Below are positions 1 to 8,520 of a DNA stretch of 28,040 nucleotides, piece after piece. The stretch's first letter is position 1. Each line of letters begins with the position of its first letter. A model generated the notes under the pieces. The model was not told where the DNA came from and did no database searches. It saw only the letters and a program-made list of their open reading frames with translations. Location: assembly GCA_046299415.1 (NCBI GenBank), contig JBKBII010000017.1:1-28040 (forward strand), in the 5' to 3' direction. This DNA comes from JBKBII01 sp046299415. Lineage in GTDB: Bacteria; Pseudomonadota; Gammaproteobacteria; Ectothiorhodospirales; Ectothiorhodospiraceae. The translations under genes were made by a program, and so were the position numbers.

Positions 1-860
1 CGCGATATGGTTTTGCGCCGCTGCCCAAAGGCATCCTTGGCGATATCGAGTAGCCGCTCGCGTTGGCTGGCGGCCAACTTGGGTTGATCGTCGAGTTGGA
101 TACGAACGACGGCCGATTCGACCTTGGGAGGCGGGCGAAAAGCCGAAGGGCCGATATCGAACAGGCGCGTCGCCTTGCCGTGCAACGCGACGAGCACGGC
201 CAGGCGGCCGTAATGGCCGCCACCGGGCGTCGCCGTGAGGCGATCGACGACTTCCCGTTGGAGCAGAAAATGCGCGTCCGTCCACGCTGAGGACTGGTCG
301 AGCAGATGAGCGATCAATGGCGTCGAAATGTTGTAGGGCAGGTTGCCGACCACTCTCAGACGTTTTCCACGGCGAGCCGCGAGCGCTTCGAAATCGAAGT
401 CAAGCGCATCACATTCGTGTACGCGCATGTGGTCCGTGGTCGCCGCCGGATGTTGGCGCAGCCGGGCCACGAGATCGCGGTCGATTTCGATGATGTCAAG
501 TCGATCGTGAAGGACGACTTGATCGCTCAATTTGGGATCGTTGGAAAGGACAGCAGAACTCCGCGCGCTGGTCGCTGGGTTGTCTATCGTGGCTGATGCG
601 TTGTCGTGAGAGACTGACGGCGCTGGGGCGATGACCATCGCAGGGAGCGGACGGGGTTGGTCGACCTCGAACGACAGCCATTCGCGTAACAAGACGTTGG
701 TCAGCGCACCTTCCCCGGGGCCGATCTCGACCAGTGCATCGCCACGTTGCGGATGAATGGCGCGAACGATGCGGTCGAGTACGCCCTTGTCGTGCAAAAA
801 ATGTTGACCGAAGCGTTTGCGTGGTCGATGCGGGGTTGATCGTTGTTCTAGGTCGATCAT
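1..860 (-). CDS. rsmA: 16S rRNA (adenine1518/1519-N6)-dimethyltransferase RsmA (KsgA), 3' end cut by window
   Basis: This enzyme uses S-adenosylmethionine to dimethylate two adjacent adenines in the 3' hairpin of 16S rRNA late in 30S assembly. The frame is open from the ATG at 860 to base 1, giving 286 codons without a stop. Visible motifs are RKRFGQHFLHD near residue 14, the SAM-binding VEIGPGEGALT (44-54), the acidic motif IEID (124-127), the catalytic NLPYNIS and the C-terminal FGQRRKTIS. Only the last few dozen residues should be missing. Its ATG overlaps the pdxA stop by one base (TAATG), so translation is probably coupled. The odd part is residues about 61-117: a hydrophilic stretch rich in Ser, Ala, Asp and Pro separates the SAM-binding motif from the acidic motif, where E. 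coli KsgA has only a short connection. Identity is certain; the role of the insertion is unknown. Confidence 0.96.
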   Translation of the reverse strand, partial: MIDLEQRSTPHRPRKRFGQHFLHDKGVLDRIVRAIHPQRGDALVEIGPGEGALTNVLLREWLSFEVDQPRPLPAMVIAPAPSVSHDNASATIDNPATSARSSAVLSNDPKLSDQVVLHDRLDIIEIDRDLVARLRQHPAATTDHMRVHECDALDFDFEALAARRGKRLRVVGNLPYNISTPLIAHLLDQSSAWTDAHFLLQREVVDRLTATPGGGHYGRLAVLVALHGKATRLFDIGPSAFRPPPKVESAVVRIQLDDQPKLAASQRERLLDIAKDAFGQRRKTIS

Positions 861-2128
861 TATTGTGGGTCGCCGTGGCTGGATCGTCTCGCCGATTGGA
901 TCAGGTCGGACGATTGACCTGTCGATCCGATCGTAGCCGCGAGACGGATGGCCAGTTGCTCGGCGGCTCGCAGGCTACCGACGTCGGCGCGCCCGCTGCC
1001 GGCTAAGTCAAGAGCGGTTCCGTGGTCGACGGAAGTTCTAACGAACGGAAGTCCGAGCGTGACGTTGACTGAACGACCGAAGCCGGCGTGCTTGAGCACC
1101 GGCAGGCCTTGGTCGTGATACATCGCGAGATAGGCATCGAAGCGAGTGAGTTGCTCTTGCGCGAAGGCTGTGTCGGCGGGTAAGGGGCCGTATAGGTTCA
1201 GACCCTGGGCGCGTAGACGGTCGATTGTCGGCGCGATGATCAGGCGCTCCTCATCGCCAAGGCGCCCGTCTTCGCCGGCGTGAGGATTGAGTCCACAGAC
1301 GGCAATACGCGGCGCAGCGAGGCCGAAGCGTACGCGCAATCCATCATCGAGAACGCGAAGCACGGTTTCGAGTCCACACGATGTGATCGCATCCGGTACG
1401 GCGCGAAGCGGTAGATGCGTGGTGGCAAGCGCAACGCGCAGGGCTGTTTGGTGCGGTTCTTGGGGCTCGCGAGTCAACAGCATGACTGGGGTGAGCGGCG
1501 CGATATTTAGCCCACGATCTGCGAAGTACTGCTCGGCGGCCGTGGCGAGCCACTCGGTATGCCCGCGAAAATCGGCCATTCCGGGAATAGCGGCATCGAG
1601 GATCGTCGATTTTTGCAGCGGCCCGGTGACGATGGCGCTGAAGCGGCCGCCGAGGCAGCCGTCCACGGCGGTTTGCAACATCGCGATTACGTGAGTCGCA
1701 TTGCGCGGATCAAGCCTGCCGGGGTGTGAGTCAACGGCCAGCGGATGATCGATGATCTCGAGTCGACCTGGCGCAAAAGGCGGCGGCTCCGCGTGTGGCT
1801 CGAAGTCTATCAGATCGAGCGCGAGGCCCAGCGAGTGTGCACGTTGCTGGAGCAGGCGACGATCAGCGAGCGCTACGCGGCGAACGCGTTGAAGGTCCTC
1901 GTGGATGATTGTGTGGCCTATGTCCTGGGTATCCGAGGTGACGGGTTCCTGCCGCGTTTGTTCGTCGTCGTCGCGTCGAGTCCGAGCCTGCGACTGTTGC
2001 CAGGTTTCAGATGCCGCCGAAACCGAGCTTTGCCATGGCCACAGCGGCGGCAGTTGGGCCAGTTGAACCAGAAGCTCTGGCCCGATGCCGGCCGGTTCAC
2101 CCGCACTGAGAGCGATGTTCAGCGTCAT
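860..2128 (-). CDS. pdxA: 4-hydroxythreonine-4-phosphate dehydrogenase PdxA
   Basis: PdxA oxidises 4-phosphohydroxy-L-threonine in pyridoxal-phosphate synthesis and acts as a cytoplasmic metal-dependent dimer. The 422-residue product begins with the family pattern LSAGEPAGIGPELL. It keeps IVTGPLQK, FRGHTEWL, VALATTHLPLR, CGLNPHAGEDG, AMYHDQGLPVLK and SVDHGTALDLAG, which include the metal-binding histidines and the substrate-binding residues. Family members are usually about 330 residues. The excess is a roughly 50-residue charged and Gln/Asp/Arg-rich insertion at about residues 33-82, directly after the first conserved helix, plus about 25 extra residues at the C-terminus. The start is the ATG next to the conserved N-terminus. 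The stop overlaps the rsmA start, and surA ends 91 bases upstream. The order surA-pdxA-rsmA is the standard gammaproteobacterial arrangement. Identity is certain. Confidence 0.96.
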   Translation of the reverse strand: MTLNIALSAGEPAGIGPELLVQLAQLPPLWPWQSSVSAASETWQQSQARTRRDDDEQTRQEPVTSDTQDIGHTIIHEDLQRVRRVALADRRLLQQRAHSLGLALDLIDFEPHAEPPPFAPGRLEIIDHPLAVDSHPGRLDPRNATHVIAMLQTAVDGCLGGRFSAIVTGPLQKSTILDAAIPGMADFRGHTEWLATAAEQYFADRGLNIAPLTPVMLLTREPQEPHQTALRVALATTHLPLRAVPDAITSCGLETVLRVLDDGLRVRFGLAAPRIAVCGLNPHAGEDGRLGDEERLIIAPTIDRLRAQGLNLYGPLPADTAFAQEQLTRFDAYLAMYHDQGLPVLKHAGFGRSVNVTLGLPFVRTSVDHGTALDLAGSGRADVGSLRAAEQLAIRLAATIGSTGQSSDLIQSARRSSHGDPQ

Positions 2129-2219
2129 GGCCGGCAGCGGGCATGGCGCGGGGCGTGACTCAGGCCGCGGCGGTTGACGATGCGTTTCTCGATCAGATGG
2201 CGCGGCGCTGTCATCGTCG

Positions 2220-3593
2220 TCAAGGCGCGAGCGCCGGGACGCGTATATCGACGAAAGATTCAGATCGCAGCTGATCGAGCCAGAGGTCGGCTTCGTCTGC
2301 GCGTTTGCGCTCTCGCAAAATCTGAACAGCTTGTTCGCGCAAGCGGTTGCGAGTGTCGTCGATCTCTCGGCGCTCGGAGACTTCGATCACATGGAAGCCG
2401 AATTCGCTTCGGATCAGAACAGCGGGGTCACCTGGAGACATACGTGCGATGGCTTGCTCGAATTCGGGCACGGTGTCTCCGGGTGCGAGCCAGCCGAGTT
2501 CACCGCCGCGAGTGGCTGAGCCCGGGTCATCGGAAAAACTGCCCGCCAATTGGGCAAAGTCTTCCCCAGCTCTTACGCGTCGTAAGATGTCTTGCGCGCG
2601 TGTCTGGGCTTCACTGATCGAGACGAGTTCATTTGGCGCGATCAAAACGTGACGAGCACGGATTTGTTCGACCGATGCGCTGGCGCCCGCACGATCGGCG
2701 ACGCGGATGATGTGAAAGCCGCGTTCGCTGCGAACGATGTCGCTGATGCGCCCTTTGTCGAGCAGGATCACCGTGCGTGCCAACGCACTGGGCAGAGTGG
2801 AGGCTGGAATCCAGTCGTCGGGCAGGCTGCGTGGTGCGCTTGTGGCGACATCGGCGAAGGTCTCGCCGGCGCGCAGGCGGCGAGCGGCTGCTTCAGCGTC
2901 TTCACGCGCTCGGCGTAGCTCGGCGCTGGTGGCGTCGCGTGTGACCGGGAAGAAAATTTCGTCGAGGCGATAGCGGGTGTCTTGATCAATGCTACGCGCT
3001 TCGGTCGCGATCAGGTCTTCAATCTCGGCCTCCGAGATGCGTATGCGTTCATCGATTTGTCGATTGCGCAGCTGGGTGATCGTCATTTCGTCGCGAATCT
3101 GGCGCCGAAAAGCAGCGAAATCGATTCCTTCGGAGGCGAGTGCGTCTCGGAAGCTGAATAGGTCGAGGCCGTTGTCGGCTGCGATGCGTTCGAGCGTGCG
3201 GTTGAGCGTCGCGTCGTCGATGGCGATACCGACGCGGCGTGCTTCGTTGAGCTGGATGCGCAGGTCGATCATTTCATCAAGGACGTTGCGCGCGAGCGTT
3301 GTGGTATCGGGTACTGATTGATCTTCGAGTCGCAGTTGATTCGCCGTGAGGTTCATGCGATCGACGAGTTCTCGCTCGGTGATGACGTCAGTCCCGACAA
3401 CTGCGACGATGCGATCGGTCAGACCTTCGATCGGAGCGATGTCGGCGGCGGGAGAGGTCTCGGTCGTGACGCCGTTGGAGGCTGGCGGTAGCGAGCCTGT
3501 TGCCGGGGATTGCGCCCAAACGGTGCCGTGCAGCGCGAAAATCGCGCCAGCGATCAGCCCAATGGCCTGCGGTGCTCTAGCGAGTCCTTTCAT
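2220..3593 (-). CDS. surA: Periplasmic chaperone / peptidyl-prolyl isomerase SurA
   Basis: SurA escorts unfolded outer-membrane proteins, LptD among them, across the periplasm to the BAM complex. I chose the ATG at 3593 (457 residues) because it leaves a normal signal peptide: basic MKGLAR, a hydrophobic core, and likely cleavage after VWA at residue 27. The frame is open further upstream, but that part overlaps lptD. After a 30-residue Ser/Thr/Pro-rich linker comes the SurA N-domain starting DRIVAVVGTDVITERELV (60-77). Two parvulin domains follow, about 205-307 and 318-417, the second with RARHVLI and GGELGWL. A helical C-terminal segment ends the protein. The start lies 17 bases inside the end of lptD, so the chaperone and its client are translationally coupled. 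The extra linker after the signal peptide matches the hydrophilic additions seen in neighbouring proteins. Confidence 0.95.
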   Translation of the reverse strand: MKGLARAPQAIGLIAGAIFALHGTVWAQSPATGSLPPASNGVTTETSPAADIAPIEGLTDRIVAVVGTDVITERELVDRMNLTANQLRLEDQSVPDTTTLARNVLDEMIDLRIQLNEARRVGIAIDDATLNRTLERIAADNGLDLFSFRDALASEGIDFAAFRRQIRDEMTITQLRNRQIDERIRISEAEIEDLIATEARSIDQDTRYRLDEIFFPVTRDATSAELRRAREDAEAAARRLRAGETFADVATSAPRSLPDDWIPASTLPSALARTVILLDKGRISDIVRSERGFHIIRVADRAGASASVEQIRARHVLIAPNELVSISEAQTRAQDILRRVRAGEDFAQLAGSFSDDPGSATRGGELGWLAPGDTVPEFEQAIARMSPGDPAVLIRSEFGFHVIEVSERREIDDTRNRLREQAVQILRERKRADEADLWLDQLRSESFVDIRVPALAP

Positions 3594-6500
3594 AGCCCGG
3601 AATACTCTCCCTGAGGGTGCGTTCGACCCCTGTATCGTAGCGAGATAGGCCGTCCAGCGTAAATTGAATGAGGAAACCGTTTTCGAATCGGCCGAGATCT
3701 TCAGCAAAATTACGTCGCGCCAGAACACGCAGGCCCCAGCAACAGCTGCGGTAGGTGACGCCGGCAATGATGTCGACTGTTCGGCCCTGATCGAGATCTC
3801 GGGAGAGCGCGCCGATCAGCTGGGTGCGGGGTGTGACAGGCCACAGCGAGGCGACGTCGATCAGTTTGACGCCGGCGTTGTCGAGTTGTGTCTCGCCCGA
3901 AGCCTGGTATCGATAGTTTAGCGAGACCAGTCGCTCGCCCCGGCTACGATACCGTAAAGCAACGTCGCCGAAATCAACCCGTTCGCGTTCGATGTCGTAG
4001 GCGGTTTGTGCATCGAGCGACAGACGCGGATTGAAGGCGTACTCGACGCGAGCGAGTACGGCCTGTTTGGGATCGAATCCGCGACCCGTTCCGGGACCCG
4101 TGACGCGAGGGGAGTCGATCAGCTGTCGGGCTCCAAGGGTCAGTGCCAGACGGTCGAGGCCGCGAGCGAAGTCGAGGAAACGAGTCGTGACCAGCGCCGA
4201 TAGCTGGTGAATGTCGCCGACCCGGTCGCCACCGACGAAGCGCTCGTTAGTGAAGAGTCGGTCGAGATCGAAACTGATCGCCGAGGTATCAAAGTTGGGC
4301 AGGCGCGATTGATCGCGATACGGAACGTAGCCGTAAAAAAGTCGTGGCTCGAGCGTTTGCACGCCGGTCTGAGTGGGTCGTTCGAAATCTGCACCGACTT
4401 CGAATCCGATGTCGGGCACGAAACGTGAGGCTCGATCGTCGATGTCTGCGGGTGTACGCGAGAGATTGTAGTGAGTGGCACGTAAGCCAAGGCGAGGTTC
4501 GGCGAACCAGAATCCGCGTTGAATTCGCAAGCCCGCGCGGAGCTCGATGTCGGAACGTTGTCCGATCACACCCTCAGAGCGGTCAAAATGGGTATGGTCG
4601 GCCGTGATCGCGCCGTACAAGCCGGTAACGTCGCCAAACTGCTGGGTCAGCCTGATCTGTGGAAGGCGCTGGTAGGGTTCGACGGCGATGAGCGGATTCG
4701 CGATTTGAAAGCTTTGCAGCAGTATCGAGAGGCGGCCACGGCCCACGCCGCGATCGAGTTGCGTCCGCCGCTCGACAAAGTTGAGATTGTCGCCAAGATC
4801 ACGTTGACCAAAATCCCTCACATAGGCGGGGTCGGAGAGGTCAGTGGCATCGATCGTCCAGCGCCAGTCACCACCGGGCAGCGCAAGGGTCGCGTCGCTC
4901 TGGAGGCGCAGCAGGTGACGGGATTGGTGGTTTACGCGATCGTTGGGTAGCAGGTTGGCGTCGAGCTCGGCTCGTCCCCAGCGCTCCCACACTCGCCATT
5001 CACTCTCGATGAGCAGACCACGACGGCTCATCAGGCGCGGCGTCAACGTGGCATCCCGATTCGGTGCGATGTTCCAATAGAACGGTGTGATGAGCTCGGT
5101 GCCGCGGCGGTCGCTGCGCTGCAGAGTGGGTGCGAGTAATCCGGTATGTCGACGATCATCGACCGGGAAGCGGAACCACGGCGCGTACAGGACCGGCACC
5201 CCCTTGAATCTCAGGAGGGCGTCGCGTGCTGTGGCGAAGCCTTTGTCCTGATCGACGTCGAGCTGACGGGTGGCGAGTACCCAGTCGCTGTTACCGTCGG
5301 GACAGGTGGTGTAATCGAGTCGCTCGGCGCGGTAGCGGTCGGGACCGACTCGACTGAGGAGGCTGGCCCGTCCGCGTCCGACGCCCGACTGGGTATTCGC
5401 GGCGCGCAGCCAGTATTGGGCGTTGGTGACTTCGCCGACATTGATGCCGATGCGGTAGTCGAGGCGGCTACCCCGAGCAACGAGTTCGGGCGTACGCAGT
5501 TCGATGCCAGAGTCGGCAGTGACGCGGTCGGCGACCGGGTCATAAACGATACGTTCGCCGCTCAGGATCTGGTCTGCGCCGGTCAGTCTTGCTGAACCTT
5601 CAGCACTGTAACGACCGTCTGCAGTCCGTTCGATGCGATCGGCTTCGGCGTCGCGGCGACCGTCGTTGGTCGAAGGCGCAGACAAAAACTCGGGTGCCAC
5701 TGCCACGCAGGAAGCGGTCTGCCGGTTGGCCGAAGTTCGAGAGTTTGTGGTCTCTACGCCTTCATCTACGGAATTCGCGGGTGCTGGGTCTACGGTTTCT
5801 GGCTGTCGCGCTTCGCGGGTTTCGGTGGGCGCCTCTGATGTCGCCGTCTGCGCTGGGTGCGGCGTTGTGCGCGAGGATTGAATTGGTACAGGTGCCGATG
5901 CTTCGGTGGTGGGATCGTCTGCAACACTCATGGCGTTGGCGGTAACCGTTTTTGCTGAAAACAAAAACGTGACAAGCACGGCAAGGCAGACGGAGGTGAG
6001 GTAGAGCGGCCGAGAACGTGTTGGCCGATCCTTGTTTTGGACTTGTTTTTGGGATGATTGTTGGGATGACGGGCTGTGGTGATTTAGGGATTCGGCATTG
6101 AAAGCACGTGGGTTGTCGAAAGGATCCGCGTCAGGATATGAATCGTTGCGGAGACTGGTATCGGGCCGCGGTCTGCTGATTTGGCTTGATTGGGTCAAAC
6201 ACGTTGTCCGCGAATACGACCGGAAAGGCTGCTGAAAACCCGACCGGTAACGCGGAACGAGTCCTGCCTCGTGAATGCGCGCCGATGGCCATTTTGGAGC
6301 GGAACGGGGTGCGGGTGTTGCGTGGCGTTGCGAGGACGACGCTTGAAGTTGAATGAGCAGGGTGAAGTCGGTAGACCAGTCGTCGTCACGTGCTGGAGTA
6401 TGTCTCGGATATTCGTGCCGACGTTGCTCAACGGCTCGGATCAGCTCGTGTATGCATGTCCCCCAGTCCCTCGCGTTGACCATCGGACCGCCCCCCATCG

Positions 6501-6597
6501 GGTTCAAACCCATCGACCCCACGGCCATCGGACACGGGGGCTGCGTCGCTTCGGTCGATGACGGGCGCTTCACGTCAACAAGCGGTCGGGTGGGCAT
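3577..6597 (-). CDS. lptD: LPS-assembly protein LptD with very long N-terminal extension
   Basis: LptD is the outer-membrane beta-barrel that, with LptE, inserts lipopolysaccharide into the outer leaflet. An OstA/LptA-like beta-jellyroll (about 322-430, RIERTADGRYSAEGSARL onward) precedes the barrel, which runs to the C-terminus. Cysteines at about 297, 432, 952 and 953 match the conserved 1-2-3-4 disulfide pattern, including the late CC pair. The frame is 1006 residues, well above the usual 750-900. A hydrophobic signal-like core lies at 197-222 (YLTSVCLAVLVTFLFSA, then TANA), after about 195 hydrophilic residues. No ATG or GTG start occurs between residue 39 and that core; a TTG lies at codon 135. 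The ATG at 6597 is nine bases after the adk stop. A further 75 residues rich in Ser, Thr, Pro and Glu follow the signal. Identity is certain; the true start is not. Confidence 0.93.
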   Translation of the reverse strand: MPTRPLVDVKRPSSTEATQPPCPMAVGSMGLNPMGGGPMVNARDWGTCIHELIRAVEQRRHEYPRHTPARDDDWSTDFTLLIQLQASSSQRHATPAPRSAPKWPSARIHEAGLVPRYRSGFQQPFRSYSRTTCLTQSSQISRPRPDTSLRNDSYPDADPFDNPRAFNAESLNHHSPSSQQSSQKQVQNKDRPTRSRPLYLTSVCLAVLVTFLFSAKTVTANAMSVADDPTTEASAPVPIQSSRTTPHPAQTATSEAPTETREARQPETVDPAPANSVDEGVETTNSRTSANRQTASCVAVAPEFLSAPSTNDGRRDAEADRIERTADGRYSAEGSARLTGADQILSGERIVYDPVADRVTADSGIELRTPELVARGSRLDYRIGINVGEVTNAQYWLRAANTQSGVGRGRASLLSRVGPDRYRAERLDYTTCPDGNSDWVLATRQLDVDQDKGFATARDALLRFKGVPVLYAPWFRFPVDDRRHTGLLAPTLQRSDRRGTELITPFYWNIAPNRDATLTPRLMSRRGLLIESEWRVWERWGRAELDANLLPNDRVNHQSRHLLRLQSDATLALPGGDWRWTIDATDLSDPAYVRDFGQRDLGDNLNFVERRTQLDRGVGRGRLSILLQSFQIANPLIAVEPYQRLPQIRLTQQFGDVTGLYGAITADHTHFDRSEGVIGQRSDIELRAGLRIQRGFWFAEPRLGLRATHYNLSRTPADIDDRASRFVPDIGFEVGADFERPTQTGVQTLEPRLFYGYVPYRDQSRLPNFDTSAISFDLDRLFTNERFVGGDRVGDIHQLSALVTTRFLDFARGLDRLALTLGARQLIDSPRVTGPGTGRGFDPKQAVLARVEYAFNPRLSLDAQTAYDIERERVDFGDVALRYRSRGERLVSLNYRYQASGETQLDNAGVKLIDVASLWPVTPRTQLIGALSRDLDQGRTVDIIAGVTYRSCCWGLRVLARRNFAEDLGRFENGFLIQFTLDGLSRYDTGVERTLRESIPGYERTR

Positions 6598-6606
6598 GAG
6601 CGGGCA

Positions 6607-7254
6607 TCAACCTTGCGCGAGTCGATCACGCAAGTCGGCGGTGATCGCATCGACAGGACGGTCGCCTTCGATGCGCGTCAAAAGACCCGCGCTGCGGTAA
6701 AAGTCGATCAGCGGCGCAGTCTGGTCTTCGTAGACTTTCAGCCTTTGCGTGACGGTTTCGTCGTTGTCGTCCGCGCGATGGACCAGTTCGCCACCACAGA
6801 GGTCGCAGATACCGGGTTGGGCGCTTGATTGAGTGAAGCGGTTGAATACAGCGCCACACGAGACGCAGGTTTCGCGGCCGGTCAACCGCTTGCGCAATGT
6901 GTCGAAGTCAACGTCGATTTGAATGACGCGATCGATTGGGCAGCCGATTTCGGCGAGCATTTGTTCGAGTGCCTGAGCTTGGGCCACGTTGCGCGGAAAG
7001 CCGTCGAGAATGAAGCCATTGGCGGCATCGTCTTCGGCCAGCCGATTGCGAATCAAGCCAAGAACGAGTTCGTCGGGTACGAGTTCGCCGGCATCCATGG
7101 CGGCTTTGGCGCGTTGCCCAAGTTCGGTGCCTGCGCGAACCGCTGCGCGCAATAAATCTCCGGTGGAGATTTGCGGAATGTGCAGTTCGTCGACCAGACG
7201 CTGCGCTTGTGTGCCCTTACCCGAACCCGGTGCGCCCATAAAAATCACTCGCAT
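6607..7254 (-). CDS. adk: Adenylate kinase with four-cysteine (zinc-type) lid
   Basis: Adenylate kinase interconverts ATP plus AMP with two ADP in the cytoplasm. The 215-residue product has the P-loop GAPGSGKGT (7-15), the AMP-binding QISTGDLLR, the DGFPRN segment (84-89) and RLKVYEDQTAPL near the end. The start is the ATG at 7254, preceded by AAGGA with good spacing and giving the canonical N-terminus. The lid region carries C130-x2-C133-x16-C150-x2-C153. This is the structural zinc-binding pattern typical of many Gram-positive and some other bacterial adenylate kinases; E. coli uses a hydrogen-bonding set instead. The gene heads the minus-strand run, with lptD starting nine bases after its stop, so a shared transcript with envelope genes is likely. 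Identity is certain. Zinc binding is inferred from the cysteine spacing. Confidence 0.97.
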   Translation of the reverse strand: MRVIFMGAPGSGKGTQAQRLVDELHIPQISTGDLLRAAVRAGTELGQRAKAAMDAGELVPDELVLGLIRNRLAEDDAANGFILDGFPRNVAQAQALEQMLAEIGCPIDRVIQIDVDFDTLRKRLTGRETCVSCGAVFNRFTQSSAQPGICDLCGGELVHRADDNDETVTQRLKVYEDQTAPLIDFYRSAGLLTRIEGDRPVDAITADLRDRLAQG

Positions 7255-7919
7255 TGCAACATCCTTTTCTTGGCCTGAAACAAAAATCTCGGCCTGCGTA
7301 TTGAGGCTTCGCTTAGCCAATATCGCTGAGCCGTACACGATGTGACCGCGACGCCGGAACCTGAAAGTTGTCGCTGTCGTTTGCTGTGCCCGCGGGAATG
7401 TTGACGAGGGGATCGGTGACCCGCGAAACGTTTTGAGTGGGCGGGACGCTTGAAGACCCCTGCACGCGAGATCATCACAGGGTACGAGTCGCGTGAACCC
7501 CGACACTGGGCGTGCATTGCGGATTCTAAGCGTCTGCGTCACGCCTCGTCACCGCGTCGTGCTCGGATCAACGCTGCGGCGTTATCGGTGCGGAAAAGGC
7601 GGAGGCGCCGATGACTCGGAACCGGGTCCCAATGGTACTGAAATTGCTGGTTCCGTGCCCTCTGCGCGGCGTGGCCGTGATCGCGTTTTTGGCAGCGGCG
7701 GTGGCCTTGTGTTGCGGAGCTGCGATACGAGCCCAAGCGTCTTGACCCGTGGATTCCTGTCTGCCCCGGCTATACTCTCGCGCCCTGGCTTTACTTTGGC
7801 GGCGGGAGTTGAACGGCCTGGTGTTCTTGGCCTGTGAGGCGTGCGTTTCGCGTATCCCGTTTTTCGTCTTCTGATTGCCTTAACCTTGTGGCAGCTGAAC
7901 CCTTTGAATGGAGAGTGGT
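7255..7919. other. Divergent intergenic region between adk and ppa
   Basis: This 665-base stretch separates two genes reading outward, so it should hold promoters for both. On the plus strand there is a TATACT box (7771-7776). A TTGACC lies upstream (7742-7747), but the spacing is 23 bases, too long for a normal sigma-70 pair. A good ribosome binding site (GGAGAG) lies just before the ppa ATG at 7920. I found no convincing tRNA, small ORF or repeat. On the minus side no clear promoter stands out upstream of the adk AAGGA. Confidence 0.5.
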
Positions 7920-8456
7920 ATGAACCTCGACCAGATTCCGGCCGGTCATGATTTGCCGAACGATATCAATGTTGTGATCGAGATTCCGGCGAACGGACAG
8001 CCGGTCAAGTACGAAATCGACAAGGATTCGGGTGCTTTGATCGTCGATCGCTTCATGACGGTCGCGATGTTCTATCCCTGTAACTACGGTTTTGTGCCAC
8101 ATACGCTGGCGGAGGACGACGATCCGGTCGATGTACTGGTGATTACGCCGGTGCCGTTGATTCCGGGGTCGGTGGTGCGCTGTCGTCCGGTCGGGGTATT
8201 GAAGATGAACGACGAGTCGGGGCCAGATGCCAAGGTGTTGGCGGTCCCAGTGTCAAAGCTCTACCCGGGCTACGATCACATCCAGGGTCCGGACGATGTC
8301 TCGCCGACGTTGTTGAACGCCATCAAACATTTTTTCGAGCGCTACAAGGAGCTGGAAAAAGGCAAGTGGGTGAAGGTCGAGGATTGGGCTTCTAAAGAGG
8401 CTGCTTGCGAAGAAATCATCGCTTCGCAAAAGCGGTATCAGAAGTCTCGCGTCTGA
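7920..8456 (+). CDS. ppa: Inorganic pyrophosphatase, family I
   Basis: This soluble Mg-dependent enzyme hydrolyses pyrophosphate to two phosphates and pulls biosynthetic reactions forward. The 178-residue length matches the E. coli enzyme (176). The N-terminus has EIPANGQPVKYEIDKDSG. The pyrophosphatase signature is DDDPVDV at residues 66-72, preceded by MFYPCNYGFVPHT, and VLAVPVSKLYPGYDHI follows later. An in-frame ATG lies four codons upstream at 7908. I prefer 7920 because GGAGAG sits at the right distance before it. The gene stands alone on the plus strand, upstream of the elongation cluster, and is followed after 39 bases by a 25-base palindrome that probably ends transcription. Identity is certain. 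Confidence 0.97.
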   Translation: MNLDQIPAGHDLPNDINVVIEIPANGQPVKYEIDKDSGALIVDRFMTVAMFYPCNYGFVPHTLAEDDDPVDVLVITPVPLIPGSVVRCRPVGVLKMNDESGPDAKVLAVPVSKLYPGYDHIQGPDDVSPTLLNAIKHFFERYKELEKGKWVKVEDWASKEAACEEIIASQKRYQKSRV

Positions 8457-8495
8457 CGGGTTGTCGTTCGCGCAGGTCAGAAAACATCACGAGTC

Positions 8496-8520
8496 GTCGC
8501 GCCGAAAATTTCGGCGCGAC
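8496..8520. terminator. Perfect 25-base palindromic hairpin after ppa
   Basis: The arms GTCGCGCCGAAA and TTTCGGCGCGAC pair perfectly over 12 bases around a single central base; in RNA the loop would open to a few A/U bases. It lies 39 bases after the ppa stop, a usual place for a terminator. No U-rich tail follows on either strand, so intrinsic termination would be weak. It could instead stabilise the ppa mRNA 3' end or be a symmetric protein-binding site. Confidence 0.5.

Noticed and set aside
6487..6520. GGGTTCAAACCC resembling a tRNA T-arm
   Set aside because: Flanking bases do not form the T stem and no acceptor or anticodon arm can be folded. It lies in the LptD frame.
7742..7776. TTGACC and TATACT upstream of ppa as a sigma-70 promoter
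   Set aside because: Each box is good, but the spacing of 23 bases is outside the functional range. TATACT may still work with another -35.
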